From positions 62,535,501 to 62,599,500 of the forward strand of contig NC_064820.1 of NCBI RefSeq assembly GCF_024166365.1: a DNA stretch of 64,000 bases, given 5' to 3'. The notes under the pieces are model-generated. The model ran no database searches, was not told the DNA's origin, and was given only the letters and a program-made list of their open reading frames with translations. The translations under genes and the position numbers were made by a program. This document shows, in pieces, positions 12,390 to 23,298 of this stretch. The DNA comes from Elephas maximus indicus (lineage: Eukaryota; Chordata; Mammalia; Proboscidea; Elephantidae). Position 1 is the stretch's first letter, and each line of letters opens with the position of its first letter.

Positions 12390-12672
12390 ATTCGCTCGGT
12401 GGTAGAGTTATCTCCTTTTATCTGGGATGCCCGGTTTCAGTTCTCAAACAATGCACCTCAAGAACAGACACCACCCATCTGTCAGCGGAAGCTTGCATGT
12501 TGCTGTGATGCTAAACAGGTTTCAGTGGAGCTTCCAGGCTAAGATGCACTAGGAAGAAAAGCCTGGTGATCTACTTCTGAAAATCAGTGAATGAAAACCC
12601 TATGATTCTAGCCTGTTTTGAATGGTCACCATGAGTCGAGACTGACACGATAGCAGCTAACAACAACATTAC
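12390..12672 (+). mobile_element. tRNA-derived SINE (tRNA-Gly-like head) with RTE-type tail
   Basis: A tRNA-like head (CTCGGTGGTAGAG) is followed by the same body as the copies at 22,896 and 49,797 (GTTTCAGTGGAGCTTCCAGG, CCTGGTGATCTACTTCTGAA). It ends in a tail resembling the RTE end (CACCATGAGTCGAGACTGAC and AACAACAACA). Confidence 0.82.
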
Positions 12673-13062
12673 AGATTCTAAGCAATATTCCTTCAGGACA
12701 TTTGAAATGAAGAGAGGATCTATAATTTTCTGGTCTCACCTCTCTATTACATCTCTTGACATAATGTCACATGAATTAAGTAATCTCCTTCTGAGAAGAT
12801 ATAAGCTGTCTGTCATTTTGGGTGACAGTTTCATGAATTTCATTTAGAGTTTGAGACTAGGGCCCTAGAGTCATGGTGTCAAGGACTGTGTGAGTTATGT
12901 ACAGATGGGAAAGGATATAGCCAGAATGATCAGGAAGCTGTCAAGAGACTTGTCAGGGAAAGACCACATTTGATGGTAAAGATCAGCTAGAATAGCTCCC
13001 CAAGTGTTGAAATGGCCTCCTCATAGGAATCCCCAAATTGATGATGCCATTTTGGCATATCA
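12673..13062. other. No recognisable content
   Basis: No gene, repeat family or motif seen with confidence. Confidence 0.35.
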
Positions 13063-13152
13063 AACCCAAAACCCAAACCCCAAACCCACTGGCCTCAAGT
13101 CAATTCCAACTCATAGAGGCCCTGTAAGTCAGAGTAGGAGTGCACTATAGGG
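13063..13152 (-). mobile_element. AfroSINE, antisense, truncated
   Basis: Begins with an AACCC-rich stretch and the antisense tail TCAAGTCAATTCCAACTCAT. It breaks off at the boundary of the inverted-repeat arm. Confidence 0.8.
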
Positions 13153-13154
13153 TT

Positions 13155-14480
13155 CTCACATGCACTCATAGGCCAGAAATATCATCACTAAATACTCTAT
13201 TAATTCTTCCTTTCATGAAAAAATACTTTCACACCCTCTCCCAAGTGGTAACCCCAGGCCGTATCCAATCAGCCTGTCAAGCAAAAGTTTAGAATTTCCA
13301 AGTGACGTACATATTCCATCATCTGCAGTAGCTTAGAAGGTAGAACTCATGCCCACTGAACCTAAGGCCATAGGGGAGAAGATTGAGTCAAAGTGTTAGA
13401 GGGTCTTGACTACAACTGACAACATTAAGGAGGATATTACAGGAAAGAGATAAATTCAAACCGAAATTGGTTGATTTAGAAGCAGCAATTAAAGACAATG
13501 GAGAAAGTATGAAGATCAAGGCATTTACAGGGTTGGAGAAAACCATTACTCCCTGGACCTCAAATAGTAAGAGAAAAGACTGAAAAAGGCCCTCAGTGAC
13601 AACAGCCCAGTGAGATTCCACACTTAAATAAAGTAACTCAAATATGAGGCAAAGAACAGATAAAAGATATGACTTTCCCACCCACCTACTATTTTAGACG
13701 TCTACGATAGTTGCCGTTGACAGAGAGAGACACATGGGAAATATGGCAAAGAAATAAATCAGGCTTGAGAATCATCTCTAGGAACAATTACAGGCAAATG
13801 GAACTGATTGGAAGAAAATAGGGCTTAAGCCTAATAAGTTCTTGAGGAACTATATTGCCAAAATACCCCGCAAGCCCAGACAGAAAACACCTTGGACTGT
13901 TTAAACGTATAAACAACCCCTGGGCTCCCAAATTTGCCCCAAGAAAAGCATACTCTGTAATACCCACTTCGAATGTGGTATGGCACATAATGGACAAGGA
14001 CGAGCCTCAGGAGGCACAGGCAGAGCCACAGGAAATAGAAAAAAAAAAAAATTTTTTTCTCCCAGAACAAAATAAGGGTCTAATCAGGGAATTTCCCCCA
14101 CCTCCAGGCTGGATGCCTTAACATGTCTGTCTTCCCAGCAGGATTTTATAGCTAAATACTGAAGCATGACCAAGATGAGTCTTCTATTCTCGTATTGTGA
14201 TTATCCTGACCCTGCTCCATTAGTGAATACTAGGTGAAGAGGGGTCAGATCACTTTTTTTTTTTTTTTTTTGATACATAAATCACAAGGCCATGAAGGTC
14301 TTCCTCTGGAACAACCAGAAAGCACTGTAAGTCCCCTGGAAATTCCAGACTTTTGCTTGATAGACTGATTGGATAGGCCCTGGGGTTACCACCCTGGCAG
14401 AGTGTGTGAATGTATTTTTTCATGAAAGGAAGAATTAATAGGATATTTAGTGATGAGATTTCCAGCCTATGAGTGTGAGC
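13155..14480. repeat. Imperfect inverted repeat, arms about 145 bp, 1-kb spacer
   Basis: The left arm (13155-13299) is the reverse complement of the right arm (14338-14480) with roughly 85% identity by eye, including a perfect 30-bp match at 13197-13226. The spacer (13300-14337) has no recognised coding content. The arms could be two oppositely oriented old repeats or the ends of one element. Confidence 0.75.
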
Positions 14481-14759
14481 ATAAGCGATGTGTGCTACTT
14501 TCTAGGCCAAAAAATTTAAGACACAAGTACACTTTCCTCACTCTCTCTTTTCCTATTTATTGGCTGAATAGAGGTCCCCAAGAACCTAGACTAGGGTAAA
14601 ACCACAAAATGGAAGAAGCATCAGACCCTGAGTCACCAACACTGGTCTTCTGCCTGAGCAAAAAACAAAATTTTAATACTCTAAGCAAAAGATATTTGGG
14701 GGTATATCTATATCAGCAGCTAGTATAGACTTAATTGATAAAGATTTGGGGTTTTGATT
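14481..14759. other. No recognised gene; old repeat-like
   Basis: AT-rich sequence possibly belonging to an old LTR-type repeat. No support for a name. Confidence 0.3.
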
Positions 14760-15780
14760 TAAGTGTAATGGAGGGTCTTAAGCAGGGAAATGCTGTAATT
14801 CCTGTGGTAGGAAGTGGATTATAAGAAAGTGTGGTAGCTAGCCTTGAAGATGGACCCCAATGAACCTCACCTTCTGATATTCACAACTCTGTATAGTCCC
14901 CTCCCACATTGTATCAGAGTTGGTCTGTGTGACCAATTGAATATAGCAGAAATGAAGCCATGCCACATCCAAGATTAGATATTAAAGACACTGTGGCATT
15001 TTGGCCACTCTGTCTCTCTAGAATTAATCATTCTAGAGGAAGCCAACTGCCATGTCTGGGCAGCCTGTGGAGAGGCTCACAGGAGAAGCAACAACCACAT
15101 GACAGAGTCATCTTGGAAGGGGACCCTCCAACCCTAGTCAAGCTTTGAGATGATGGTAGCACTGGCTGACAACTTCACTGCAACCTCATGAGAGACCTCG
15201 TTCAGAATCACCCAGCTAAGCTTCTTATAGAATCCTGACCAGTATAAATTGTGTGAGATTATGTTCATTGTCTGAAGCTGCTTAGTTTTGGAGTAATTTA
15301 TTACACAGTAATAAATAACTAATACAGGAAACAAGAATAGAAGCAAAGTGATCAGGCCTGAGGCTCTTGTGGGAAAGAAAGGTTGTGACATTAAGGAAGA
15401 TGTAGAGAAGTGAGAAGATCATAATTTGTTGTACAGAAAGTCTGGCCTAATATTAGTGTATGTGGAAGGACCCAGGAAACCCCAACCTCAACCTTTTCAG
15501 TGGGTATTGGCGAGACTTGAGTGCTGAGAAATCCAAGTGAAGCTGTCCCAAAAATTCATAGTGGAAACACAGATGGCGAAGGTATTCTCTCTGTTCCTTG
15601 TAGTGCATAGGCCATTCTTGGAGCAATTTGTCCAATTGGAGCAATAGGCTTGCAAGGACCCATGCAGAGGATGCGCCACAAGGTAGAGTGGAAATATGAC
15701 ACTGGGAATGATTAAAGGTAACACTGATGTTAAGCCTGGGAAAGAGAACACTTAGATGGAACATAATGGCTATATGAACA
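14760..15780 (-). repeat. L2 LINE, antisense, split by an LTR
   Basis: GGAGGGTCTTAAGCAGGGAA before the LTR and GAATAGAAGCAAAGTGATCAG after it (plus strand) match consecutive parts of antisense L2. The LTR at 14830-15326 therefore inserted into an existing L2. The outer limits are vague. Confidence 0.5.
14830..15326 (+). repeat. Solo LTR, MLT1-like (MaLR)
   Basis: Starts TGTGGTAGCTAGCC and ends AAATAACTAATACA. It contains the family phrases GTTGGTCTGTGTGACCAATTG, GTCAAGCTTTGAGATGATGG and GTTTTGGAGTAATTTATTAC in order. About 497 bp, complete at both ends. No internal region adjoins. Confidence 0.8.
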
Positions 15781-16036
15781 TATTTTGAGAAAAATCCAAT
15801 CCTCATCAATTCTCTTCATCTGCGGCTTTGGAAATTTTATTGAGTTCTTGGATACTTAGTTAGAACTTCTTTCTGCTCACTCATTTTTCATTATAAAAGA
15901 GTCAGTGAGGAAATTCTGCCTTCGAGGTGAAGTCAGAGTTAAAATCAATTCACTAAATGAATATTTGTACAACATCCATAAGATCCAGAGACTTATAATT
16001 TGAAAGATTAAAACCCATTCAACAGTTGTACTCTTT
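15781..16036. other. No recognisable content
   Basis: Short unassigned AT-rich stretch before the SINE pair. Confidence 0.35.
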
Positions 16037-16048
16037 GCTCTAAGGAAT

Positions 16049-16275
16049 TAAAAAAAAAAAATCAAACCCATTCCCATTGAGTAGATCCCAACTTGTAGCA
16101 ATGCTATACAACAGAAAAGAGCTGCCCTATAGGGCCTCCAAGGCTGTGATCTTTAAGGAAGCAAATTACCACAACTTTCTCTTGAGTAGCGGCTGGCGAA
16201 TTCAAACCAGTTGGACTGTCGACTTTTCAGTTAGCAGCCAAGTGCTTAAACACTGCTGCACCAGGGTTCCTTACT
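16049..16275 (-). mobile_element. AfroSINE, antisense (first of a pair)
   Basis: Starts with an A-run (16050-16061) then CAAACCCATTCCCATTGAG. Ends CTGCACCAGGGTTCC. Preceded by the 11-bp CTCTAAGGAAT found at three boundaries here. Confidence 0.88.
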
Positions 16276-16281
16276 GAAGAA

Positions 16282-16493
16282 TCAAACCAATTGAACCCAT
16301 TGCCACTGAGGTGATTCTGGCTCATAGCAGCCCTGTAGGACAGAGTAGAACTGCCCCATAGGTTTTCTAAAGCTGTAAATCTTTATGGAAGCAGACTGCT
16401 ACATCTTTCTCCCACAGAGCAGAAGGTGGGTTTGAACTGCCAAACTTTCAGTTAGCAGTCAAGCACTTTAACCACTGCACTACCAGGGCTCCT
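16282..16493 (-). mobile_element. AfroSINE, antisense (second of a pair)
   Basis: Longer form with CTGTAAATCTTTATGGAAGC, ending CTACCAGGGCTCC. Sits directly after the first SINE in the same orientation and before another CTCTAAGGAAT. Confidence 0.9.
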
Positions 16494-16506
16494 TCTCTAA
16501 GGAATG

Positions 16507-16750
16507 CTGTTGTTGTTATTAGGTGCCCCAAAACCCTATGCACAACAGAACGAAACACTACCGGGTCCAGCTCCATCCTCACAATTATTGCTGTTTGTGC
16601 CCATTGTTGCAGCCACTGTGTCAATCTATCTCACTGAGGATCTTTCTCTTTTTCACTGACCCTCTACTTTACCAAGCATGATGTCCTTCTCTAGGGACTG
16701 CCCCCTCCTGATGAAGTGTCCAAAGTATGTAAGATGAAGTCTTGACATCT
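16507..16750 (-). mobile_element. RTE LINE 3' end, antisense, 5' truncated
   Basis: Starts TGTTGTTGTTATTAGGTGCC and ends after CAAAGTATGTAAGATGAAG. Flanked by CTCTAAGGAAT (16495-16505) and TTCTAAGGAAT (16752-16762), a probable target-site duplication. Confidence 0.9.
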
Positions 16751-16829
16751 ATTCTAAGGAATAGTGATAATTAAATATATATTTTGTTTTAACACTGTGA
16801 CCCCAGTTTTAATTTGTGTATTTTAGTAA

Positions 16830-17800
16830 AAATTATGGAAATACTGCATTGATTAAAGGTCAGGTTGCACTGTTGATTATTGTAACTGCTGTCAAGAAGT
16901 TGTATACCTCTGAAAAAGTTAAATTGGCAAAAGTTGTGCGATACATATATTTAAGTAACAACAACAACAGAAAAGATAAGCTGCTGTGGCTTCTTAAGTA
17001 TACCCAGACACCTCATGGTGTTCAGTTTCTTGGTCTGGAGGTTTAGGTTTATGGTTTCTTGGGATGTCCCAGCTAGCAGGCATAATAACATGTTTAGTGC
17101 TTCTGCTCAAGTTCTTAGTTCATTGTGTAGTGCCTGGGGTCTTGAAATCTTGCAAGCGGCCATGCAAGGCACAACAATTGGTCTCCGTTTGCCTGAAGCA
17201 ACAGAGGAAGAAGGAGAATCAGGAATAGGAGGAGGATTTAGAATGTGTGGCTAATTGCCTCCATGAACAACTGCCTCCTTTGCCATGAGACAAGAACTAG
17301 ATGGCGCCTGGCTACCATTACTGAACATATTGATCAAAGATTCTATAGAAGAATCCATATCAAAAGGGGGAAAATGTGGAACAGAATTTCAAATTTTCAT
17401 GGACTCCAGACTTTCTGGAGCCATGGGGACTAGATAAACCCCTGAAAATATTGCCCTTAAACCTTAAACCAAAAATATCCCCTGAAATCTTCTTAAACTC
17501 AAAGAATAGTTTAGGTAAATTAGTAAAAACTGTCTGCCTTGAGTATTAGCTCTTTTAAGAACTGCCTGTATGGGATTGAAGTGACAACAGCAACTTGAAA
17601 GATTAGATAGGAAATTTAGGGGGCAGTGAGTTTATGTTAATGAGGGAGGAACAACTCAGAAAAGGAGAGTGAGGATGGTTGCACAACTAGAAGAATATAA
17701 TCAACGTCACTAAACGATACACGTAGAAATTGCTGAATTGGTGTATGATTTGAGGTGTATATGCTCAACAGCAATAACAAAAGAAACAAAAAAAATTTTA
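16830..17800 (+). mobile_element. L1 3' UTR (second L1 subfamily), sense
   Basis: Shares the module CTTGCAAGCGGCCATGCAAG ... AGAACTAGATGGCGCCTGGC with the L1 3' UTR at 1628-1800, but its flanks differ. It ends near CAACAGCAATAACAAAAG. Probably a separate afrotherian L1 subfamily. The start is uncertain. Confidence 0.65.
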
Positions 17801-19499
17801 GTATGGTAGGTGTTCTCTCATCATTTCCAGAATTTTTTATAATTTTCTCTCAGGAGACAAAAGTTTGTTGTCTTGTTTCATAACAGTGTAGACTAGTCTA
17901 TACCAGAGAGGCAATGGAATTTAGTAATACAGCTCCCAAGAGGTAGCCAGGCTGCTCACAGCTGTGTAATGAGGAAGTTACATGGAAATAAGAACAGAAG
18001 ATGATATAAAGACATCTTCCCCATCTTGCAGACATAGAAATTGAGATTCTGATGGGAATTTTCCTCTCTAAGATGAAGAGTGAGTACATGTTTTCAAACC
18101 TGTGAGCCAGAGCCCAGGCTCCTCACACTATACCATGTGGGTCATATAGCAGGGTTCTAAGGCTGCCTGCAAGAATATTCTGTACACTCAAATGCCATAT
18201 TTACTTAAATATGGATGCCTGAAGTCCTTTTATACCAGAGACACATGCCTATTCTAAATGATACTTAAAAAATACTGATATATTTGGGAAAAAAAAAAAA
18301 AAGACTTTGGATTGTTTCCTACAAGCAGATTATAATAAGACAGAGAAGTAAAACATCATTGGACATCTAAAAGGGGCATAGGATGGGGAGGAATAGTGCT
18401 TCAAAAAAGACTCCAGAATACCAAAGACAATTTCTTCATACTTTTGTCTTCAAACCAGCACTGTTGAGGGCAGAGTCATTGTGTTGCTGAGGTAATCTTC
18501 CTTCCATCTGTCATAACTAGTAAGTTATTACTAATGTATTTTCCCATCATATAGCCTCCAAAATACATTTTTCATCTCCAAAGCTACAACTTTAATCCAG
18601 AAAATAATGAGGACCCTAGATGAGTCCCTTTTGAAGAGATTGCAAGTTACATGTATAGAACAGTCCAGCCCACAACCCACAGACAAGCTCATTGACTCTT
18701 AATTACATTGATTGTCCCAAGGTCATGATCAAAATATAAAAAGGGCAAAGTAAGTTCACCATCAGAGAATGTCAGCTGTAGCTAGTGTCTTCCTCAGAAT
18801 TCACTGCATAAAGGCTCTATAAATAGTCTATAAATAGTCACCCTCTACTCACAGAATTTGACTTGGAAATTAACAGCCGTCTCAGTGAAGAGTTTTAGCC
18901 CCACAGGACAAAAAAAAAAAAAAAGTTTATTAGAGAAACAGCTGATAATTTCCCAAACGTGCAACTGCAACCTGCTGCTGTTTCTTGTACATTGCATGGC
19001 ACTTCCAAAACACAACACTGTGTCCTTCATGTGACTTCACTGGTGTTTTAAAATATATTCCACACCATGTATATCGGTAAAACTACAAGGCCAGACACCT
19101 GACTGAACGACTTGCTGTCCCCAATGTTCTTGGAGTAACAGCCCTACGCTTGTTCTAGTTCATCTGAACTCACCACTTTCCCCTTCTTTCATGTAGCTTT
19201 GCCATACAAAGAACAAGATGCAGACAACCAGAGCACCCCATAAGCCATCTGGGTGCTGGGCACTAGGCTATCGTTTCTCTGTGTGGCAGAGACTGTCTGA
19301 AGGATATCACCACAGGGCTGCTCTTCAACCCCTGGAGAGAGTTTAACATGTGCTTGAAATGTTTTGGTCTTATTGGGGCATTTTAAATAATTTTTAGAAA
19401 TCATAATATAGAACTAAAACTTTCTTTATTTGAATGATTCTGCCTTCTTCTTTTGGTCCCAGAGTTTATGTTTTGCTCCTTTGTGGAGTCTTAGGAATG
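17801..19499. other. Gene-free, no clear repeats
   Basis: Only A-runs (18,288-18,302; 18,910-18,924) and AT-rich sequence. No reading frame or repeat I can support. Confidence 0.35.
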
Positions 19500-19722
19500 T
19501 CAAACAATAAAAAAATAAAACAAGCTGTCATCCAGTTCATCTGGCTCATGGAGATCCCACATGTGCCCAGTAGAACTGCACTCCATCGTGTTTTCAAGAC
19601 TATGAACTTTCGGAAGCAGATCTCCAGGACTTTCTTCCAAGGCAACTCTGGGTGGGTTGGAATCACCAACCTTTTGGTTATTAGCTGAGAGCTTAACAAA
19701 TCATGCCACCCAGTCCTTTGTG
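19500..19722 (-). mobile_element. AfroSINE type 2, antisense
   Basis: Second SINE subfamily, recognised by the antisense phrases TTCGGAAGCAGATCTCCAGG and AACTCTGGGTGGGTTGGAAT instead of the CCACCAG...GGGCAG core. Confidence 0.82.
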
Positions 19723-20104
19723 TCAAAAAATAAAGGACTGAAAATTAGAAACAGGATGCATTTATATACTCATTGACTTAATGAATGTGTTGTGAGAATC
19801 CAGTGTATGCAAGGGTCTCTTCCAAACTTATAGAACCATATATCTAGTAAGAAGGATAACACATATATGAGACCGTATTTAATAAGTTCAGAAAAAGGGA
19901 AATAAAGAAGGTGAATACTGTTTAGAGAAGGAAGAAATAAATCATGGCTGGGATGAGGATAAAAATATTCCATAAAAGCATAATGTCTACTGTTTATTGG
20001 CAAGTGAGAATATTTTCTGCTCTTTCTGTCTCCCTCTGCATCACAGGTTCTGGATGGCTGGGAGCTACGTTTCCCTGAATTCCTTGCTAATAAAATTTTG
20101 GATT
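19723..20104. other. No recognisable content
   Basis: AT-rich, no support for a gene or repeat. Confidence 0.35.
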
Positions 20105-20443
20105 GTTGTTGTTAGTTGCCATCAAGTCAGTTTCAACTCATAGTGACCGTATGTACAACAGAGCAAAACACTGCCCAGTGCTGCACCATCCTCACAATCA
20201 TTGTTATGCTTGAGCCCAGTGTTGTAGCCATTGTGTCAGTCCATCTCCTTGAGGGTTGTCCACTTTTTCACTGACCTTCTACATTACCAAGCATGATATC
20301 CTTCTCCAGGGACTAATCCCTCCTGATAATATGTCCAAAGTATGTGAGTTGAAATCTCACCATCCTAGCATCTAATGAGTATTCTCGCTGTACTTCTCCC
20401 AAGACAGATTTGTTTATTCTTCTTGTAGTCCATGGTATATTGA
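20105..20443 (-). mobile_element. RTE LINE 3' end, antisense (left half of head-to-head pair)
   Basis: Starts GTTGTTGTTAGTTGCCATC and breaks at CCATGGTATATTG, directly against a sense RTE copy. Confidence 0.92.
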
Positions 20444-21095
20444 AGTTGTCAAGGATTTCATTTTACTTGAATTTGTAATCAACGCCCATGGAAGCAACAG
20501 TGAAGAAATCAAACAATTTATTGCATTGGACAAATGCAGTGAAGAAATCAAACAATTTATTGCATTGGACAAATCTGCTGCAAAAGACCACTTTCAAGTT
20601 TTAAAAAACAAAGATATTACTTTGAGGACTAAGATGCGCCTGACCCAAGCAGTGATATTTTCAGTTGCCTCATATACATGTGAAAGCTGGATAATGAATA
20701 AGGAAGATCAAAGAAGAATTGACACCTTTGAATTATGGTGTTGGAGCAGAATGTTGAATACACCATAGACTGCCAGAAGAACAAACAAACCTGTCTTGTA
20801 AGAAGTACAACCAGAATGCTCCTTAGAAGTGAAGGTGGTGAGATTTTATCTCACATACTTTGGACATGTTATCAGGAGGGATCCGTTCCTGGAGGACACC
20901 ATGCTTGGTAAAGTAGTGGGTCAGAGAAAAAGAAGCCCCTCAATGAGATGGATTGACACAGTGGCTGCAACATGGTCTTAAACATAGCAACGATTATAAG
21001 GATGGTGCAGGACTGGGCAGCATTTTGTTCTGTTGTACATAGGGTTACTATGAGTCAGAATTGACTTGACAGCACCTAACGACGACAACGACATA
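20444..21095 (+). mobile_element. RTE LINE 3' end, sense (right half of head-to-head pair)
   Basis: Reads from TTGTCAAGGATTTCATTTTAC to the tail GGCACCTAACGACGACAACG type sequence. Open stretch 20526-20768 includes HFQVLKNKDITLRTKMRL. It contains a 39-bp tandem duplication at 20498-20574. Confidence 0.93.
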
Positions 21096-21202
21096 AAAAT
21101 TGGGGAAACATCTTTAAGAAAAAAATTAAAATTGCTGTGAACCACATAAATATAACTCTCTAAAAAACTTTTTTAACTAAATATATCCTTAACTCAACAT
21201 CT

Positions 21203-22293
21203 GTGATGGTTTGAGATTGTGTGTCAACTTTTAGGGCCATGATTCTCAGTGGTTTGGCAGTTATGATGTAGTTTGGCAGTAGTATGATGACGTAATCAGT
21301 TCCATAATGAGATCTGATATAATGTGACTGTCTCCATGAAGGGATCTCCTGTGCATAACCAGTCAGTGGAAACGGTGTTTCCTTGGGGATGTGGCCTGCA
21401 TCCAACATAGTTGGACTTTCTGGAAAGGTTCACTGGCTTTTGCTCATTCTGGATCCTGCAGCTGGCTCCAGTTCATCTGACCTCCAGTTCTTGGGACTTG
21501 AGCTAGTAGCTTGCTTGCCGATCTTGGGATTTGTTAGCCTCTGTGGTCTGCATCTTGAGTTTGAAAGCCCTGGCAGTTGTGTGATTTGGGAGAAACACAG
21601 ATTTGGGAATTTCCAGTCTCTACAACTATGTAAGCTATTTCCTTGATGTCTCTCTGTCTGTCTGTCTCTCTGCCTCTGTTTCTTTCTCTATATATGTATA
21701 TTCACAGATATCCAAGCCAAAAAAAAAAAAATGTTGAAAAGTAAAGATGTCACCTTGAGGACTAAGGTGCTTCTGACCCAACCCATGGTGTTTTCAATAG
21801 CCTCATATGCCCGTGAAAGCTGAACAATGAATAAGGAAGACAGTAAGAAAATTGACGTCTTTGAGTTGTGGTGTTGGCAAAGAGTATTGAAAATATCATG
21901 GACTGTCAAAAGAAGGAACATATCTATCTTGGAAGAAGTACAACCAGAATGTTCCTTAGAAGCAAGGATGGAGAGACTGCATCTCACGTACTTTGGACAT
22001 GTTATCAGGAGAGATCAGTCTCTGGAGAAGGACATCATGCTTGGTAAAATAGAGAGTCAGCAGAAAAGAGGGAGACCCTCAATGAGATGGAATGACACAG
22101 TGGTTGCAACAATGGGCTCAGACACAGCAACAATTGTGAGGATGGCACGGGACTGGGCAGTGTTTCATTCTGTTGTGCACAGGATCATTATGAGTCGGAA
22201 CTAACTCAACGGCACCTAACAACAACAACATATGTTTACATACACATATAGACACTTCACTGATTTTGCTCTTCTAGAGAAACCAGCCTAAGA
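21203..22293 (+). repeat. Solo LTR-like or old repeat interrupted by an RTE
   Basis: Left part begins TGTGATGGTTTGAGATTGTG, followed by GTCAACTTTTAGGGCCATG and later a (TCTG)n tract (about 21,649-21,668). The right part ends CTTCTAGAGAAACCAGCC then TAAGACA. Start and end fit one LTR-like element split by the RTE at 21,731-22,232. Family not named. Confidence 0.6.
21731..22232 (+). mobile_element. RTE LINE 3' end, sense
   Basis: Starts after an A-run. The open frame 21827-22204 reads NKEDSKKIDVFELWCWQRVL and continues to the tail GGCACCTAACAACAACAACA. This is the best preserved C-terminal RTE peptide in the window. Confidence 0.93.
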
Positions 22294-22895
22294 CATCATC
22301 TTTTTAGCTGAATCTCCATAATGTGGCAACTCCAGTGCTACCTATGGTAGGGGGAGAGTCAGGTGGAAAGAGACAGTGGTCTTAACTGATTGTCGTTAAA
22401 ACATGTTGCAATCTTTACAAAATCATATGTTGTTGTGAACACATCGTACTGCTTCCAAGGCTGTAGAAGGTGGTCTTGCAAGTGAAGCTTCATTATCCTC
22501 ATGGTAAATCCAAATCTGAATTTAGTCAAAATGTTTAGTAAAACTTTACTCATGTAAAACAAATCACAGAAGCACCTTCAATTCTTCATGATAACACAGA
22601 TCAGATTCCTTCACCTTCTGAACAAAATTCCTTCACCTTCTGAACAAAATTCCTTGGAGCAAATGGTTTTGAAGGTGGATACTGATTTTTAAATTTTACT
22701 CCATTTTGTAAAATAAAAATTGGCTATTCCAGAGATAACGCAAAACAAAGATGATAGTCAATTTCCCCAACACAGTTATTATAAAAGGAAATCTTAATGT
22801 GTAGTTCCTTTCTTTTGTAGAATGTCTCATTTATAAAAGTGCTATCTCAATTATCAAGAAAAGCTAAATTTACAATCAGTTTTTACTAAACAAAT
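22294..22895. other. No gene; short tandem duplication
   Basis: Contains a 22-bp unit (ATTCCTTCACCTTCTGAACA plus two bases) repeated about 2.2 times at 22605-22655. Otherwise nothing recognised. Confidence 0.4.
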
Positions 22896-23298
22896 CGTGG
22901 TTTTTGTTGTTGTTTGTTGTCGTTGAGTCAGCTCAGCTCATGGTGAAACCATGTACAACAGAATGAAACTTCACCTGGTCCTGTACCACCCTGATGATCA
23001 TTGGTATGGTCAAGTCCATTGTTGTGGCCAATGTATATTTTAAGTATCTTCCAGTTTAGGGGGCTCATCTTCCAGCACTATATCTGAGAATATTCTGTTG
23101 TGATCCATAGGTTTTCATTAGCTAATTTTTTGAAGTAGACCATCAGACCTTTCTTGTTAGTCTGTCTTAATCTGGAAGCTCCGCTGAAACTTTCCCACCA
23201 TGGGTGATCCTGTTAGCATTTGAAATACTGATGGCATAGCTTCCAGCATTATAGAAATATGCAAGCCACCACAGAATGACCAACTGATAGGCAGGTGG
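22896..23298 (-). mobile_element. tRNA-Gly-type SINE body, antisense, 5' truncated
   Basis: Starts with the RTE-like tail (TTGTTGTCGTTGAGTCAGC) and carries the body AGTCTGTCTTAATCTGGAAG, complementary to the SINE at 12,390. The tRNA-like head is missing. Confidence 0.75.

Noticed and set aside
21827-22204. 125-codon open frame with a complete-looking peptide
   Set aside because: It is the C-terminal part of an RTE LINE, nested in a solo LTR-like repeat and 5' truncated.
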